Position numbers and translations under genes: made by a program | Shown here: positions 6,894 to 13,493 of the stretch, piece by piece | Layout: each line of letters starts with the position of its first letter | How positions within the stretch are numbered: the stretch's first letter is position 1 | Source: Accumulibacter sp. | Lineage (GTDB): Bacteria; Pseudomonadota; Gammaproteobacteria; Burkholderiales; Rhodocyclaceae | Direction of reading: 5' to 3' | Length of the DNA: 13,531 nucleotides | Assembly (NCBI GenBank): GCA_003538495.1 | Contig: DPSD01000454.1 | Location: 1 to 13,531, forward strand | Notes under the pieces: generated by a model | The model's database searches: none | The model's input: the letters and a program-made list of their open reading frames with translations, nothing else | Told to the model about the DNA's origin: nothing

Positions 6894-7997
6894 GTGTTCA
6901 GCGCCGCCGATCATCAATCGATGGCGCGGGCGCTTTCTCTCGCCGAACTCGGCCTCCATACCACCACTCCGAATCCGCGGGTCGGCTGCGTCATTGTCCA
7001 GGATGGCCTGACCGTCGGCGAGGGCTGGCATCGCCGCGCCGGTGAGCCGCATGCCGAGGTGCACGCCCTGCAACGCGCCGGCGCGCGCGCGCGGGGGGCC
7101 ACCGCTTACGTCACGCTCGAACCCTGCAGTCACCATGGCCGCACCCCACCCTGCGCGGAGGCGCTGCTCAGCGCCGGCATCGGACGGGTCGTCGTAGCCA
7201 TTCAGGATCCCAATCCGCTGGTCGGCGGGCAGGGGCTGGCACGCTTGCGCGCGGCCGGAGTGCTGGTGCAGTGCGGGTTGCTCGAGGTCGAGGCGCGCGA
7301 AATCAACATCGGTTTTGTCGCGCGCATGACGCGTTCCCGGCCGTGGCTGCGGCTCAAGCTGGCCACCAGCCTGGACGGCAAGACGGCGCTGCGCAATGGC
7401 GCCAGCCAGTGGCTGACCGGTCCGGCAGCCCGCCAGGACGGGCATCGCTGGCGGGCTCGCGCCTGTGCCATCCTGACCGGTATCGGCACCGTTCGCAGCG
7501 ACGATCCGCAACTCAACGTGCGTGGCGTGGACGGACCGGCCGGGCCAGGAGATGGGCGGCAGCCGCTGAAGGTTGTTGTCGATGGTCGGCTTGAACTGTC
7601 GCCAGCCGCCAGGATTCTGGCTGCCGGCAACGTTCTGGTGGCCGCCGCCGTTGCTCACCGCAGCAGGATCGCTGCTCTCGAACAGCGCGGCGCTGAAGTC
7701 GCCTTGCTGCCGGCGCCGGATGGACGCGTCGATCTGGCGGCATTGCTCGGGGAGCTCGCGCGGCGCGGCATCAACGAGGTGCACGCCGAGGCCGGATTCG
7801 GACTCAGCGGCTCGCTGCTCGGTGCTGGTCTGGTCGACGAATTGCTGCTCTACCTGGCGCCCTGTCTGCTCGGTGATGCGGCGCAAGGGATGTTCGACCT
7901 GCCGGCGCTGGAGTCGCTGGCCGGCAGGCGTCCTCTGGTGATCCGCGACCTGCGCTGCATCGGTCCCGACCTGCGCCTGCTGGCTCGCTTCAGCTGA
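6894..7997 (+). CDS. ribD: Bifunctional riboflavin biosynthesis deaminase/reductase
   Basis: RibD carries out two early steps of riboflavin synthesis: deamination of the pyrimidine intermediate, then NADPH reduction of its ribosyl side chain. The N-terminal deaminase has TPNPRVGCVIV, zinc ligands His53 (HAEVHAL, with catalytic Glu55), Cys78 and Cys87 (PCSHHGRTPPC). The reductase domain starts at about residue 148 with LRLKLATSLDGKTAL, then ILTGIGTVRSDDPQLNVR, and ends LAPCLLGDAAQGMF. The 367-residue length is normal. GTG 6894 was chosen: it gives the family N-terminus (FSAADHQSMARAL), and GAGG at 6884-6887 lies six bases upstream, overlapping the nrdR stop. ATG 6921 would cut into the first helix. 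It is the last gene of the glyA-nrdR-ribD run and overlaps the convergent moeB end by 8 bases. Confidence 0.97.
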   Translation: MFSAADHQSMARALSLAELGLHTTTPNPRVGCVIVQDGLTVGEGWHRRAGEPHAEVHALQRAGARARGATAYVTLEPCSHHGRTPPCAEALLSAGIGRVVVAIQDPNPLVGGQGLARLRAAGVLVQCGLLEVEAREINIGFVARMTRSRPWLRLKLATSLDGKTALRNGASQWLTGPAARQDGHRWRARACAILTGIGTVRSDDPQLNVRGVDGPAGPGDGRQPLKVVVDGRLELSPAARILAAGNVLVAAAVAHRSRIAALEQRGAEVALLPAPDGRVDLAALLGELARRGINEVHAEAGFGLSGSLLGAGLVDELLLYLAPCLLGDAAQGMFDLPALESLAGRRPLVIRDLRCIGPDLRLLARFS

Positions 7998-8748
7998 CGC
8001 TGCCGAGCGCGCAAACAGGGCACGACGGGTCCTGGCCAAACTTCACGCTGCGCCAATCCATCGACAGGCCGTCGAGCAGCCACAGACGGCCAAGAGTCGT
8101 TTCGCCGGCGCCAGCGATCAGCTTCAGTGCTTCGGTGGCCTGCATCGCGCCGATGATCCCGGTGAGCGGCGCGAAAACCCCCATTACCGAACAGCGCACC
8201 TCGTCGACATCTTCTCCTTCCGGGAACAGGCAGTGGTAGCAGGGTGTGCCGTGCTGGCGGCTGTCGAACACCGCAAGCTGCCCGGCAAAACGGATCGCCG
8301 CCCCGGAAACCAGCGGTATGCGGTGGCTGACGCACGCCCGATTGACCGCGTGCCGGGTCGCGAAGTTGTCGCAGCAGTCGAGAACCACGTCGGCGTCGGC
8401 AACCTGCGCGGCCAGCGCTTCGCCGGCCAGGCGGCTGGCAATCGCATCGACGCGCACTTCTGGGTTGATCTGTCGCAACGCGACCTGACCCGAGCGGGCC
8501 TTCAGCTCGCCGATCCGCTCGTGGGTGTGCAGGATCTGGCGCTGCAGGTTGGTCAGGTCCACCGTGTCGCCGTCGGCCAGGGTGATCCGTCCGACGCCGG
8601 CCGACGCGAGATAAAGCGCGGCCGGCGAGCCAAGGCCACCGGCACCGATAATCAGCGCCCTGGCGTTCACCAGCCGTTGCTGCCCTTCGATGCCGATCTC
8701 GTCAAGCAGGATGTGGCGGCTGTAGCGCAGCAACTGCTCGTCGTTCAT
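7990..8748 (-). CDS. moeB: MoeB/HesA/ThiF-family E1-like adenylyltransferase
   Basis: These enzymes adenylate the C-terminal glycine of a ubiquitin-like sulfur carrier (MoaD, ThiS or similar) for molybdopterin, thiamine or related sulfur transfer. The protein has 252 residues. The nucleotide-binding loop IIGAGGLGSPA lies at 33-43, ITLADGDTVDLTNLQRQ at 55-71, and the DCCDNFATR region at 124-132. The structural zinc is held by Cys170/Cys173 (CYHC) and Cys243/Cys246 (CPVC). Cys186 in RCSVMG occupies the E1 catalytic-cysteine position. There is no C-terminal rhodanese domain. ATG 8748 fits the family N-terminus (MNDEQLLRYSRHI). It starts 10 bases after the upstream hypothetical gene ends, so it is the last gene of the envC-ctpA unit. 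No partner carrier is in the window, so MoeB versus ThiF function is not settled. Confidence 0.9.
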   Translation of the reverse strand: MNDEQLLRYSRHILLDEIGIEGQQRLVNARALIIGAGGLGSPAALYLASAGVGRITLADGDTVDLTNLQRQILHTHERIGELKARSGQVALRQINPEVRVDAIASRLAGEALAAQVADADVVLDCCDNFATRHAVNRACVSHRIPLVSGAAIRFAGQLAVFDSRQHGTPCYHCLFPEGEDVDEVRCSVMGVFAPLTGIIGAMQATEALKLIAGAGETTLGRLWLLDGLSMDWRSVKFGQDPSCPVCALGSVS

Positions 8749-8758
8749 CGGCCGGGAC

Positions 8759-9184
8759 CTACTTGTACTCGCGCCACTCCGGTGGCGTATCGTCGTGGTC
8801 GCCATGCGGATGGCGTTCCCAGGCGTGGGTGTACGCTTCGGACTGCGAGCGTTTCATCGGTCTGACCGGTGCGTCGAGGTTATGCAACTGGGTCTCTTCG
8901 ACGTAGTAGATCAGCGCCCGCATCATCTTGCTCATCAGCGTATTGTCGAGGTGGTAGCCTTTGTCTTCCAGCGTGCTTTCGAGTTCTTCCAGACTGTGCT
9001 GGTGAAGATCGTAGGCGACGCCGACAGCGCGCGCCTGATCACGCCTTTCGACCTCCAGCTGCTCGATCTGGCCGAGGCAGGCGGCAGCTTCCGGTACCTG
9101 GTCCGGCGGAAACTTGGCAAACAGGATGCTCCGCTCCTTGCGGATTGGCGCCACCTTGCGTGCTGTTCCAGCCGGTCGCTTCAT
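8759..9184 (-). CDS. Protein of unknown function, HMA-like fold without the metal cysteines (inferred)
   Basis: A 141-residue protein I recognise only loosely as conserved in related bacteria. After a basic N-terminus the order looks like strand (RSILFAKFPP, 18-27), helix (VPEAAACLGQIEQL, 30-43), strand (EVERRD), strand (AVGVAYDL, 53-60), helix (SLEELESTLEDKGYHLD, 64-80). That is the beta-alpha-beta-beta-alpha pattern of heavy-metal-associated (HMA) domains, including the closing 'L...GYxLD', but the MxCxxC metal site is absent. The second half holds a helix (TLMSKMMRALIYYVEETQLHN) and a His/Asp-rich tail (HPHGDHDDTPPEWREY). The ATG has purine-rich GGAGGGAGAAGAG just upstream. It sits in tight spacing between ctpA (27 bases) and moeB (10 bases), so it is very likely translated. 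Its role is unknown. Confidence 0.82.
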   Translation of the reverse strand: MKRPAGTARKVAPIRKERSILFAKFPPDQVPEAAACLGQIEQLEVERRDQARAVGVAYDLHQHSLEELESTLEDKGYHLDNTLMSKMMRALIYYVEETQLHNLDAPVRPMKRSQSEAYTHAWERHPHGDHDDTPPEWREYK

Positions 9185-9211
9185 TCAACTCTTCTCCCTC
9201 CGAGAGGAAGG

Positions 9212-10645
9212 TCAACGGGTACTGCGCATGATTTGCATGCCCTTGAGCAGGTTCAGCGCCTGATTCAGCTGATAGTCCTTTTTCGAAGCCAGTTCGCGGC
9301 TCGGCAGCTCGGAGGACTCTTCGCCGCCATCGTCCTTGGGTGCGTTGTTCTTCGGCTTGGACGGTACGGGCGCCTTGCCCGTTGGCTTGACCGGCGCCTC
9401 CTTGGCTGGCAGCGGGGTGGCGTCCTTGTCGGCGTCGGTGTTGTTCTCGAGGTGGTGATCGAGGTTGGCCTCGCGCAAACGCTGGGTCGAGCTGCCGTTG
9501 GCGCTTTCCTCGGCGACGATGTCCGGGACGATGCCTTTGGCCTGGATCGAACGGCCCGATGGCGTGAAGTAGCGTGCGGTGGTCAGCTTGATGGCGGTGT
9601 TTCCGGGCAAGGGCAGAACGGTCTGCACGGAGCCCTTGCCGAAGGTTGTCGTGCCGAGGACGACGGCGCGCTTGTGGTCCTGCAAGGCGCCAGCGACGAT
9701 TTCGGACGCCGACGCGGAGCCGCCGTTGACCAGCACCACCATCGGCACCGTACGCGCCTGCGGCGGCAGTCTCTTGAGGTAATCGTCCCGGCTGCCACGC
9801 AGATAGTCTGCGGGCGAGGCGTTGAATTCGTGCTTGGAATCGGGGGCGCGTCCGTCGGTCGAGGTGACCAGCGCATCCGGCGGCAAGAACGCCGCGGAAA
9901 CGCCGACGGCGCTGTTCAGCAGACCGCCTGGGTCGTTGCGCAGATCCAGTACCAGACCCTTGAGCGGGCCGGGCTTCATCAGGTCGTTGAGGTGCTTGAC
10001 CACCGCCGCGCCGGTGTTCTCCTGGAAGGAGGTGACGCGCAGGTAGCCGTAGCCGTCCTCGACCAGTTTCGACTTGACGCTCTGGACCTTGATCACTTCG
10101 CGCGTCAGCGTGATGTCCAGCGGCTTGGCTTCACCCTTGCGGAGAATCGACAGGCGGATCTGGGACTTGGGCTTGCCGCGCATGCGCTTGACGGCTTCAC
10201 TCAGGGTCAGCCCCTTGACCAGCGTGTCGTCGATCTTGAAGATCAGGTCGCCCGGCTTGACGCCGGCGCGGTCGGCCGGGGTATCCTCGATCGGCGATAC
10301 GACCTTGACCAATCCGTCTTCCATCCCGACTTCGATGCCGATGCCGCCGAACTCGCCCTGCGTGCCGACCTGCAAGTCCCTGAACGCGTCGGCATCAAGG
10401 TAGGTCGAGTGCGGATCCAGGTTGGAGAGCATGCCACTGATCGCGTGGGTTATCAGCTTCTTGTCGTCGACCGGTTCGACATAGCCCTTCTTGATCGCAT
10501 TGAACACCTCGGCGAAAGTGCGCAACTCTTCAACGGGCAGGCCGACGCGCGGCTCCTTGTCGGCCAGCGCCGAAAACTGCAGGCTGAGCAGAATGCCACC
10601 AAGCAATCCGGCGCAAACCAGCCCGGCCTGTTTCAACTTACCCAT
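9212..10645 (-). CDS. ctpA: Carboxy-terminal processing protease, S41 family (CtpA)
   Basis: Periplasmic serine protease that trims or degrades envelope proteins, in several bacteria the peptidoglycan hydrolases. The 477-residue protein starts with an N-terminal signal/anchor (GLVCAGLLGGILLSLQFSALA, 8-28). The helical N-domain follows (FNAIKKGYVEPVD), then a PDZ domain at about 99-180 (FGGIGIEVG, then DRAGVKPGDLI). The protease core has the catalytic dyad Ser312 (NGGSASASEI) and Lys337 (FGKGSVQT), 25 residues apart as in other Prc/CtpA enzymes. Residues 380-450 form a low-complexity Lys/Pro/Glu-rich linker before a short helical end. ATG 10645 was chosen for the signal sequence and for GGAGTGAGG just upstream; longer starts would run into envC. 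It follows envC by 22 bases. The GTGxxE-to-catalysis layout is intact. Confidence 0.96.
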   Translation of the reverse strand: MGKLKQAGLVCAGLLGGILLSLQFSALADKEPRVGLPVEELRTFAEVFNAIKKGYVEPVDDKKLITHAISGMLSNLDPHSTYLDADAFRDLQVGTQGEFGGIGIEVGMEDGLVKVVSPIEDTPADRAGVKPGDLIFKIDDTLVKGLTLSEAVKRMRGKPKSQIRLSILRKGEAKPLDITLTREVIKVQSVKSKLVEDGYGYLRVTSFQENTGAAVVKHLNDLMKPGPLKGLVLDLRNDPGGLLNSAVGVSAAFLPPDALVTSTDGRAPDSKHEFNASPADYLRGSRDDYLKRLPPQARTVPMVVLVNGGSASASEIVAGALQDHKRAVVLGTTTFGKGSVQTVLPLPGNTAIKLTTARYFTPSGRSIQAKGIVPDIVAEESANGSSTQRLREANLDHHLENNTDADKDATPLPAKEAPVKPTGKAPVPSKPKNNAPKDDGGEESSELPSRELASKKDYQLNQALNLLKGMQIMRSTR

Positions 10646-10667
10646 TTGCCTCACTCCGTGCGCAGCC

Positions 10668-12068
10668 TTATTTGCCGTTGACCCACGCCAGTGGGTCAAG
10701 AGGCTTCCCTTGATGACGAATTTCGAAGTATAAACCGGATTCCGCATTGCCACCGGTGTTGCCGACAGTGGCAACGTTTTCACCACCGCGCACCTCGTCA
10801 CCGACCTGCTTGAGCAGTGAATCGTTGTAGGCGTAGATCGACAGGTAGTCGCTGCCGTGGTCGACGATCAGCAGATTGCCGAAACCGCGCATCCATTCGG
10901 CAAAGACCACCCGGCCGCCGGCTATGCTCCTGACTTCGCTGCCCGCCCCGGCGCGGATGAATAGCCCCTTCCAGGTGCTGCCTTCCTGTCGCGGGGTGCC
11001 GAATCGGTTGGCTACCGAACCCTTGGTTGGCAGGCGCAGCGTGCCTTTCATTCTTGCCAGATTGCCGCCGGCGGCGGGGGCATCCGGTGGTGGCTCCCGG
11101 CGAGGTTCCGGTGCCGGCGGCCGGGCTCTTGGCGCTTCCTCGGGGCTTGGCGCAACCGGCGGCGATGGCTTCTGCGGGACCGTTTCCTGTCGTGCCCGTT
11201 CCCGCTGCGCCAACGCCTTTTGCAGCAGCTCCTTGCGCATCGCCTCCTTCTCGGCCAATTGCTTCTGCGCCAGTTCTTGGCGCTCCGCCTCGCGGCGAGC
11301 TTCGCGGGCTTCGGCCGCCTTGGCAGCGATGACCTTCGCCAGGCGCTCGACCAGTTCCGTCAGGCGTTTCTCGTCACGCTGCAGACTGCCGATTTCGCGC
11401 CGCTGGGTGGCGATCTGTTCCGATACCTTGTCGAGTGTCGCCTGACGCTGTGCGCGCTGGGCAAGCAGCCTGGCGTGTTCTTCCTTCTGCCTGCTTTCGG
11501 CGACGGCCAGCTGCGCCGCCTGTTGCCGGCTGTCGGCGGTCAGCGCCTTCTGACGGTTCAGGCTGGCTTCGATCCCGAGCAGGAGTTCGCTGCGCGCTCG
11601 TCCAATCGCCTCCAGGTAATGCAGGTCGCGTGCCACCTGATGCGGGTCGTCGCCGTTGAGCAACAGCCGCAGGGGGTCAGGGTTGCCGCGCAGGTACTGT
11701 CGATAGAGCAGCTTTGCCAGCTGCGCCTGTTGCGCACTCAGCCGCTGCTCCAGCGCGGCCGACTGCTGATCCAGATCCTTGACCATCGCTCGCTGCTTTT
11801 CGATCTGCGCGGTCAGCTGGCGCAGCTCGCGCTGGGCAGACGAGATGCTCCGGTCGGCGTCCTTCAACTGATCCAGCGAATCCTTGCGCGAACCTTCTGC
11901 GGCGGTCATTTCCCGGCGTAGCGTTTCGATCTGGGCGCGCAGCGACTTCAGATCGGTCTGCTTTTCGGAGACGTCGCTCGACGACGCGCCGTCGGTTTCC
12001 TTGCCGTTGGCGGCGTGGTCTGGCATTACCAGCACGGCGGAGAGAGAGGCGATAGCCAGTGCGCGCAC
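10668..12068 (-). CDS. envC: EnvC-like murein hydrolase activator (coiled coil plus degenerate LytM domain)
   Basis: EnvC-type proteins sit in the periplasm and switch on cell-separation amidases. After a signal sequence (ALAIASLSAVLVMPDHA), residues from about 35 to 300 are heptad-like coiled coil rich in Gln, Arg, Glu and Ala, with the conserved LLYRQYLRGNPDPLRLLL insert. A Pro-rich linker (about 305-345) leads to a C-terminal LytM/M23 domain (LPTKGSVANRFGTPR to the end, PLDPLAWVNGK). The LytM zinc ligands are degraded: KGLFIRA replaces HxGxDI, and YAYND replaces the HxH segment. It is therefore an activator, not a peptidase. GTG 12066-12068 was chosen because the signal peptide follows at once. 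The frame is also open from TTG 12173, which would add a 35-residue polar N-terminus; neither start has a clear ribosome site. It heads the envC-ctpA-unknown-moeB unit. Confidence 0.9.
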   Translation of the reverse strand: MRALAIASLSAVLVMPDHAANGKETDGASSSDVSEKQTDLKSLRAQIETLRREMTAAEGSRKDSLDQLKDADRSISSAQRELRQLTAQIEKQRAMVKDLDQQSAALEQRLSAQQAQLAKLLYRQYLRGNPDPLRLLLNGDDPHQVARDLHYLEAIGRARSELLLGIEASLNRQKALTADSRQQAAQLAVAESRQKEEHARLLAQRAQRQATLDKVSEQIATQRREIGSLQRDEKRLTELVERLAKVIAAKAAEAREARREAERQELAQKQLAEKEAMRKELLQKALAQRERARQETVPQKPSPPVAPSPEEAPRARPPAPEPRREPPPDAPAAGGNLARMKGTLRLPTKGSVANRFGTPRQEGSTWKGLFIRAGAGSEVRSIAGGRVVFAEWMRGFGNLLIVDHGSDYLSIYAYNDSLLKQVGDEVRGGENVATVGNTGGNAESGLYFEIRHQGKPLDPLAWVNGK

Positions 12069-12252
12069 AACGTTGCACCGCTGTCGTTCCGTCAGTCTCG
12101 CGGGTGGGCCCCGGCGTGTCCGGGCGAGTTCCGGTGGGGTGTCGCCGAGGGAGTTTGCGGTGTTCGTGGTCAATGCGCTGCAGAGGCCTTGCAGAAACGT
12201 GAGTTGGCTGGCCGGGACGGCAGCTGCGGGCGGCGGCGGTCAGCTTGCCGGG

Positions 12253-12265
12253 GTGTGCAGCACAC
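12253..12265. promoter_or_regulatory. Perfect palindrome upstream of the ArsR promoter, candidate operator
   Basis: GTGTGC (12253-12258), one base, GCACAC (12260-12265): a perfect 13-base dyad. It is 22 bases upstream of the TATAAT of the regulator gene and also lies in front of envC. An operator role is inference only. The rest of 12069-12329 holds no gene I recognise. Confidence 0.3.
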
Positions 12266-12287
12266 GCCGCCAGTCGGGGTTTTGTCT

Positions 12288-12293
12288 TATAAT
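12288..12293 (+). promoter_or_regulatory. -10 element of the ArsR gene
   Basis: A perfect TATAAT lies 36 bases before the GTG start of the ArsR gene, followed by AT-rich sequence. No consensus -35 is visible 16-18 bases upstream, as expected if the promoter is weak or regulated. Confidence 0.45.
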
Positions 12294-12329
12294 GGCGGAT
12301 TATATGATAAACGACGAGTCTGGCGCAGC

Positions 12330-12638
12330 GTGCCCATCCGGACCAGCATCATCGACAAGCAGGAGCATATCGAACAGGCAGCACGGGCGCTGAAGTCGAT
12401 CTCGCATCCCTTGCGCCTGAAGATCCTCTGTGTCATTGGCGATCAGGATGCTTGCGTGCAAGAGATCGTCGACGCGGTTGGTACTTCGCAAAGCAACATT
12501 TCCCAACATCTTGCAATCCTCCGCGAAAAGGGCGTGTTGCTCGCACGCAAGGACGCCAACCGGGTTTACTATCGCGTTGGTGATGCCCGTACGCTGCAGT
12601 TGATCGGCATGATGCGCGAGGTTTTCTGCGGCGACTAG
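12330..12638 (+). CDS. ArsR/SmtB-family regulator with a BigR/SqrR-like cysteine pair
   Basis: A 102-residue winged-helix repressor. The helix-turn-helix reads VQEIVDAVGTSQSNISQHL (43-61), after KSISHPLRLKILCVIG (22-37), and is followed by the wing LLARKDANRVYYRVGD (70-85). It lacks the ELCVCD-type metal site of ArsR/SmtB. Instead Cys34 (helix 2) and Cys100 (last helix, REVFCGD) are 66 residues apart. From memory that equals the spacing of the persulfide-sensing pair in SqrR and BigR. Cys42 is an extra cysteine. Downstream are a rhodanese and a glutaredoxin on the same strand, a context in keeping with sulfide/persulfide sensing. GTG 12330 was chosen because no in-frame ATG precedes it and the -10 box is 36 bases upstream. 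The family is certain; the ligand is inferred. Confidence 0.88.
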   Translation: MPIRTSIIDKQEHIEQAARALKSISHPLRLKILCVIGDQDACVQEIVDAVGTSQSNISQHLAILREKGVLLARKDANRVYYRVGDARTLQLIGMMREVFCGD

Positions 12639-12729
12639 GGGTCCGTCCTGGTCGTTGTCCGGCCGGTACCTGCAGGCTGATGGCGTCCGGGTCTGGCCGC
12701 GCTTGCCGCATCAATTTCTGGAGCTTCGA

Positions 12730-13149
12730 TTGGAATTCATACAGCAGAACCTTCTTCTGGTGGCCGTCGCCGTGGTCAGCGGCTCTTTGCTGCTGGGCCT
12801 TTCGGTCCGTCGCCCGGGTGGCTCACGATCGGTGACGCCGGCGCAGGCAACGATGCTGATCAACCGCGAGAATGCGCAGTTGCTCGATATTCGTGAGCCG
12901 AATGAGTATGTCGCCGGACACCCTGCCGATTCTCGCAACATTCCGTCAGGATCGCTTGATGAACGCGCTGGCGAACTGGGGCAGTTCAAGGACACCCCGT
13001 TGATTCTGATCTGCCAGTCAGGCGCGCGTTCGTCCGCCGCCTGCAGCAAGCTGGCCAAGCTGGGCTTTGCCAAGCTGCACACCCTTGACGGCGGCGTTGC
13101 GGCGTGGGTCGAGGCTGGCCTGCCGCTGAAGAAGGGGGCGCGCAAGTGA
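12730..13149 (+). CDS. Membrane-anchored rhodanese-like sulfurtransferase
   Basis: Single-domain rhodaneses move sulfane sulfur onto a cysteine and pass it to thiols. This 139-residue protein starts with one hydrophobic segment (LLLVAVAVVSGSLLLGL, 8-24) that would anchor it in the inner membrane. The rhodanese domain follows at about 35-135, with LLDIREPNEYVAGH near 51-64 and the active-site loop ICQSGARSS (catalytic Cys95, Arg100). It ends with TLDGGVAAWVEAGLPL, the family signature. TTG 12730 was chosen because GGAG at 12719-12722 lies seven bases upstream and the resulting N-terminus (MEFIQQN) is typical. The longer frame from 12655 has no support. The topology (domain inside or outside) cannot be decided. 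The TGA overlaps the grxC GTG, so the two are translationally coupled. Confidence 0.93.
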   Translation: MEFIQQNLLLVAVAVVSGSLLLGLSVRRPGGSRSVTPAQATMLINRENAQLLDIREPNEYVAGHPADSRNIPSGSLDERAGELGQFKDTPLILICQSGARSSAACSKLAKLGFAKLHTLDGGVAAWVEAGLPLKKGARK

Positions 13150-13421
13150 GCGCCGCACCGCGCGTGCTGATGTACTCGACTGGCGTTTGCCCGTTTTGCA
13201 CTCGCGCGGAGCAGTTGCTGCACGCCCGCGGGGTCGCCGCGATCGAGAAGGTCCGCATCGACCTCGATCCGCAGCGCCGCACCGAGATGGTCGCCAGGAC
13301 CACCCGGCGGACCGTGCCGCAGATCTATATCGGTGACACGCACGTCGGCGGTTTCGACGATCTGCTGGCGTTTGATCGTGCAGGCAAGTTGTTACCCCTG
13401 CTCGCGGGTGACAGCGTCTGA
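13146..13421 (+). CDS. grxC: Glutaredoxin 3 (GrxC)
   Basis: Small cytosolic thiol-disulfide oxidoreductase that uses glutathione to reduce protein and small-molecule disulfides. The 91-residue length matches GrxC. The dithiol active site CPFC lies at Cys15-Cys18 after VLMYSTGV. The cis-proline glutathione-binding TVPQIYIGDTHVGGFDDL motif is complete. GTG 13146 overlaps the rhodanese stop (GTGA), and AAGGGGG just upstream is a good ribosome site. An upstream in-frame start at 13104 would lie inside the rhodanese gene. Rhodanese-grxC-secB is a familiar betaproteobacterial order (memory). Confidence 0.96.
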   Translation: MSAAPRVLMYSTGVCPFCTRAEQLLHARGVAAIEKVRIDLDPQRRTEMVARTTRRTVPQIYIGDTHVGGFDDLLAFDRAGKLLPLLAGDSV

Positions 13422-13440
13422 CAGTTGTCCTCCGAGCTTC

Positions 13441-13468
13441 ATTGTCGATCCGCTTTTATTGTCAATCC
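13441..13468. repeat. Two near-identical 11-bp words upstream of secB
   Basis: ATTGTCGATCC (13441-13451) and ATTGTCAATCC (13458-13468) differ at one base and start 17 bases apart in the grxC-secB gap. They may be a protein-binding site or chance; nothing else supports a role. Confidence 0.4.
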
Positions 13469-13493
13469 CATTCCAAGTGACCGAGAACTTACC

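Noticed and set aside
6783..8039. 418-residue minus-strand frame opposite ribD
   Set aside because: Antisense shadow of ribD with no motifs and no ribosome site.
8795..10681. 628-residue plus-strand open frame opposite ctpA and the 141-residue gene
   Set aside because: It is a GC-driven antisense shadow rich in Val, Gln, Arg and Gly with no family features. ctpA on the other strand has complete catalytic motifs.
12303..12392. Short ATG frame (29 residues) just after the ArsR -10 box
   Set aside because: It overlaps the ArsR start in another frame and encodes nothing recognisable. The GTG frame continues into a complete winged helix.
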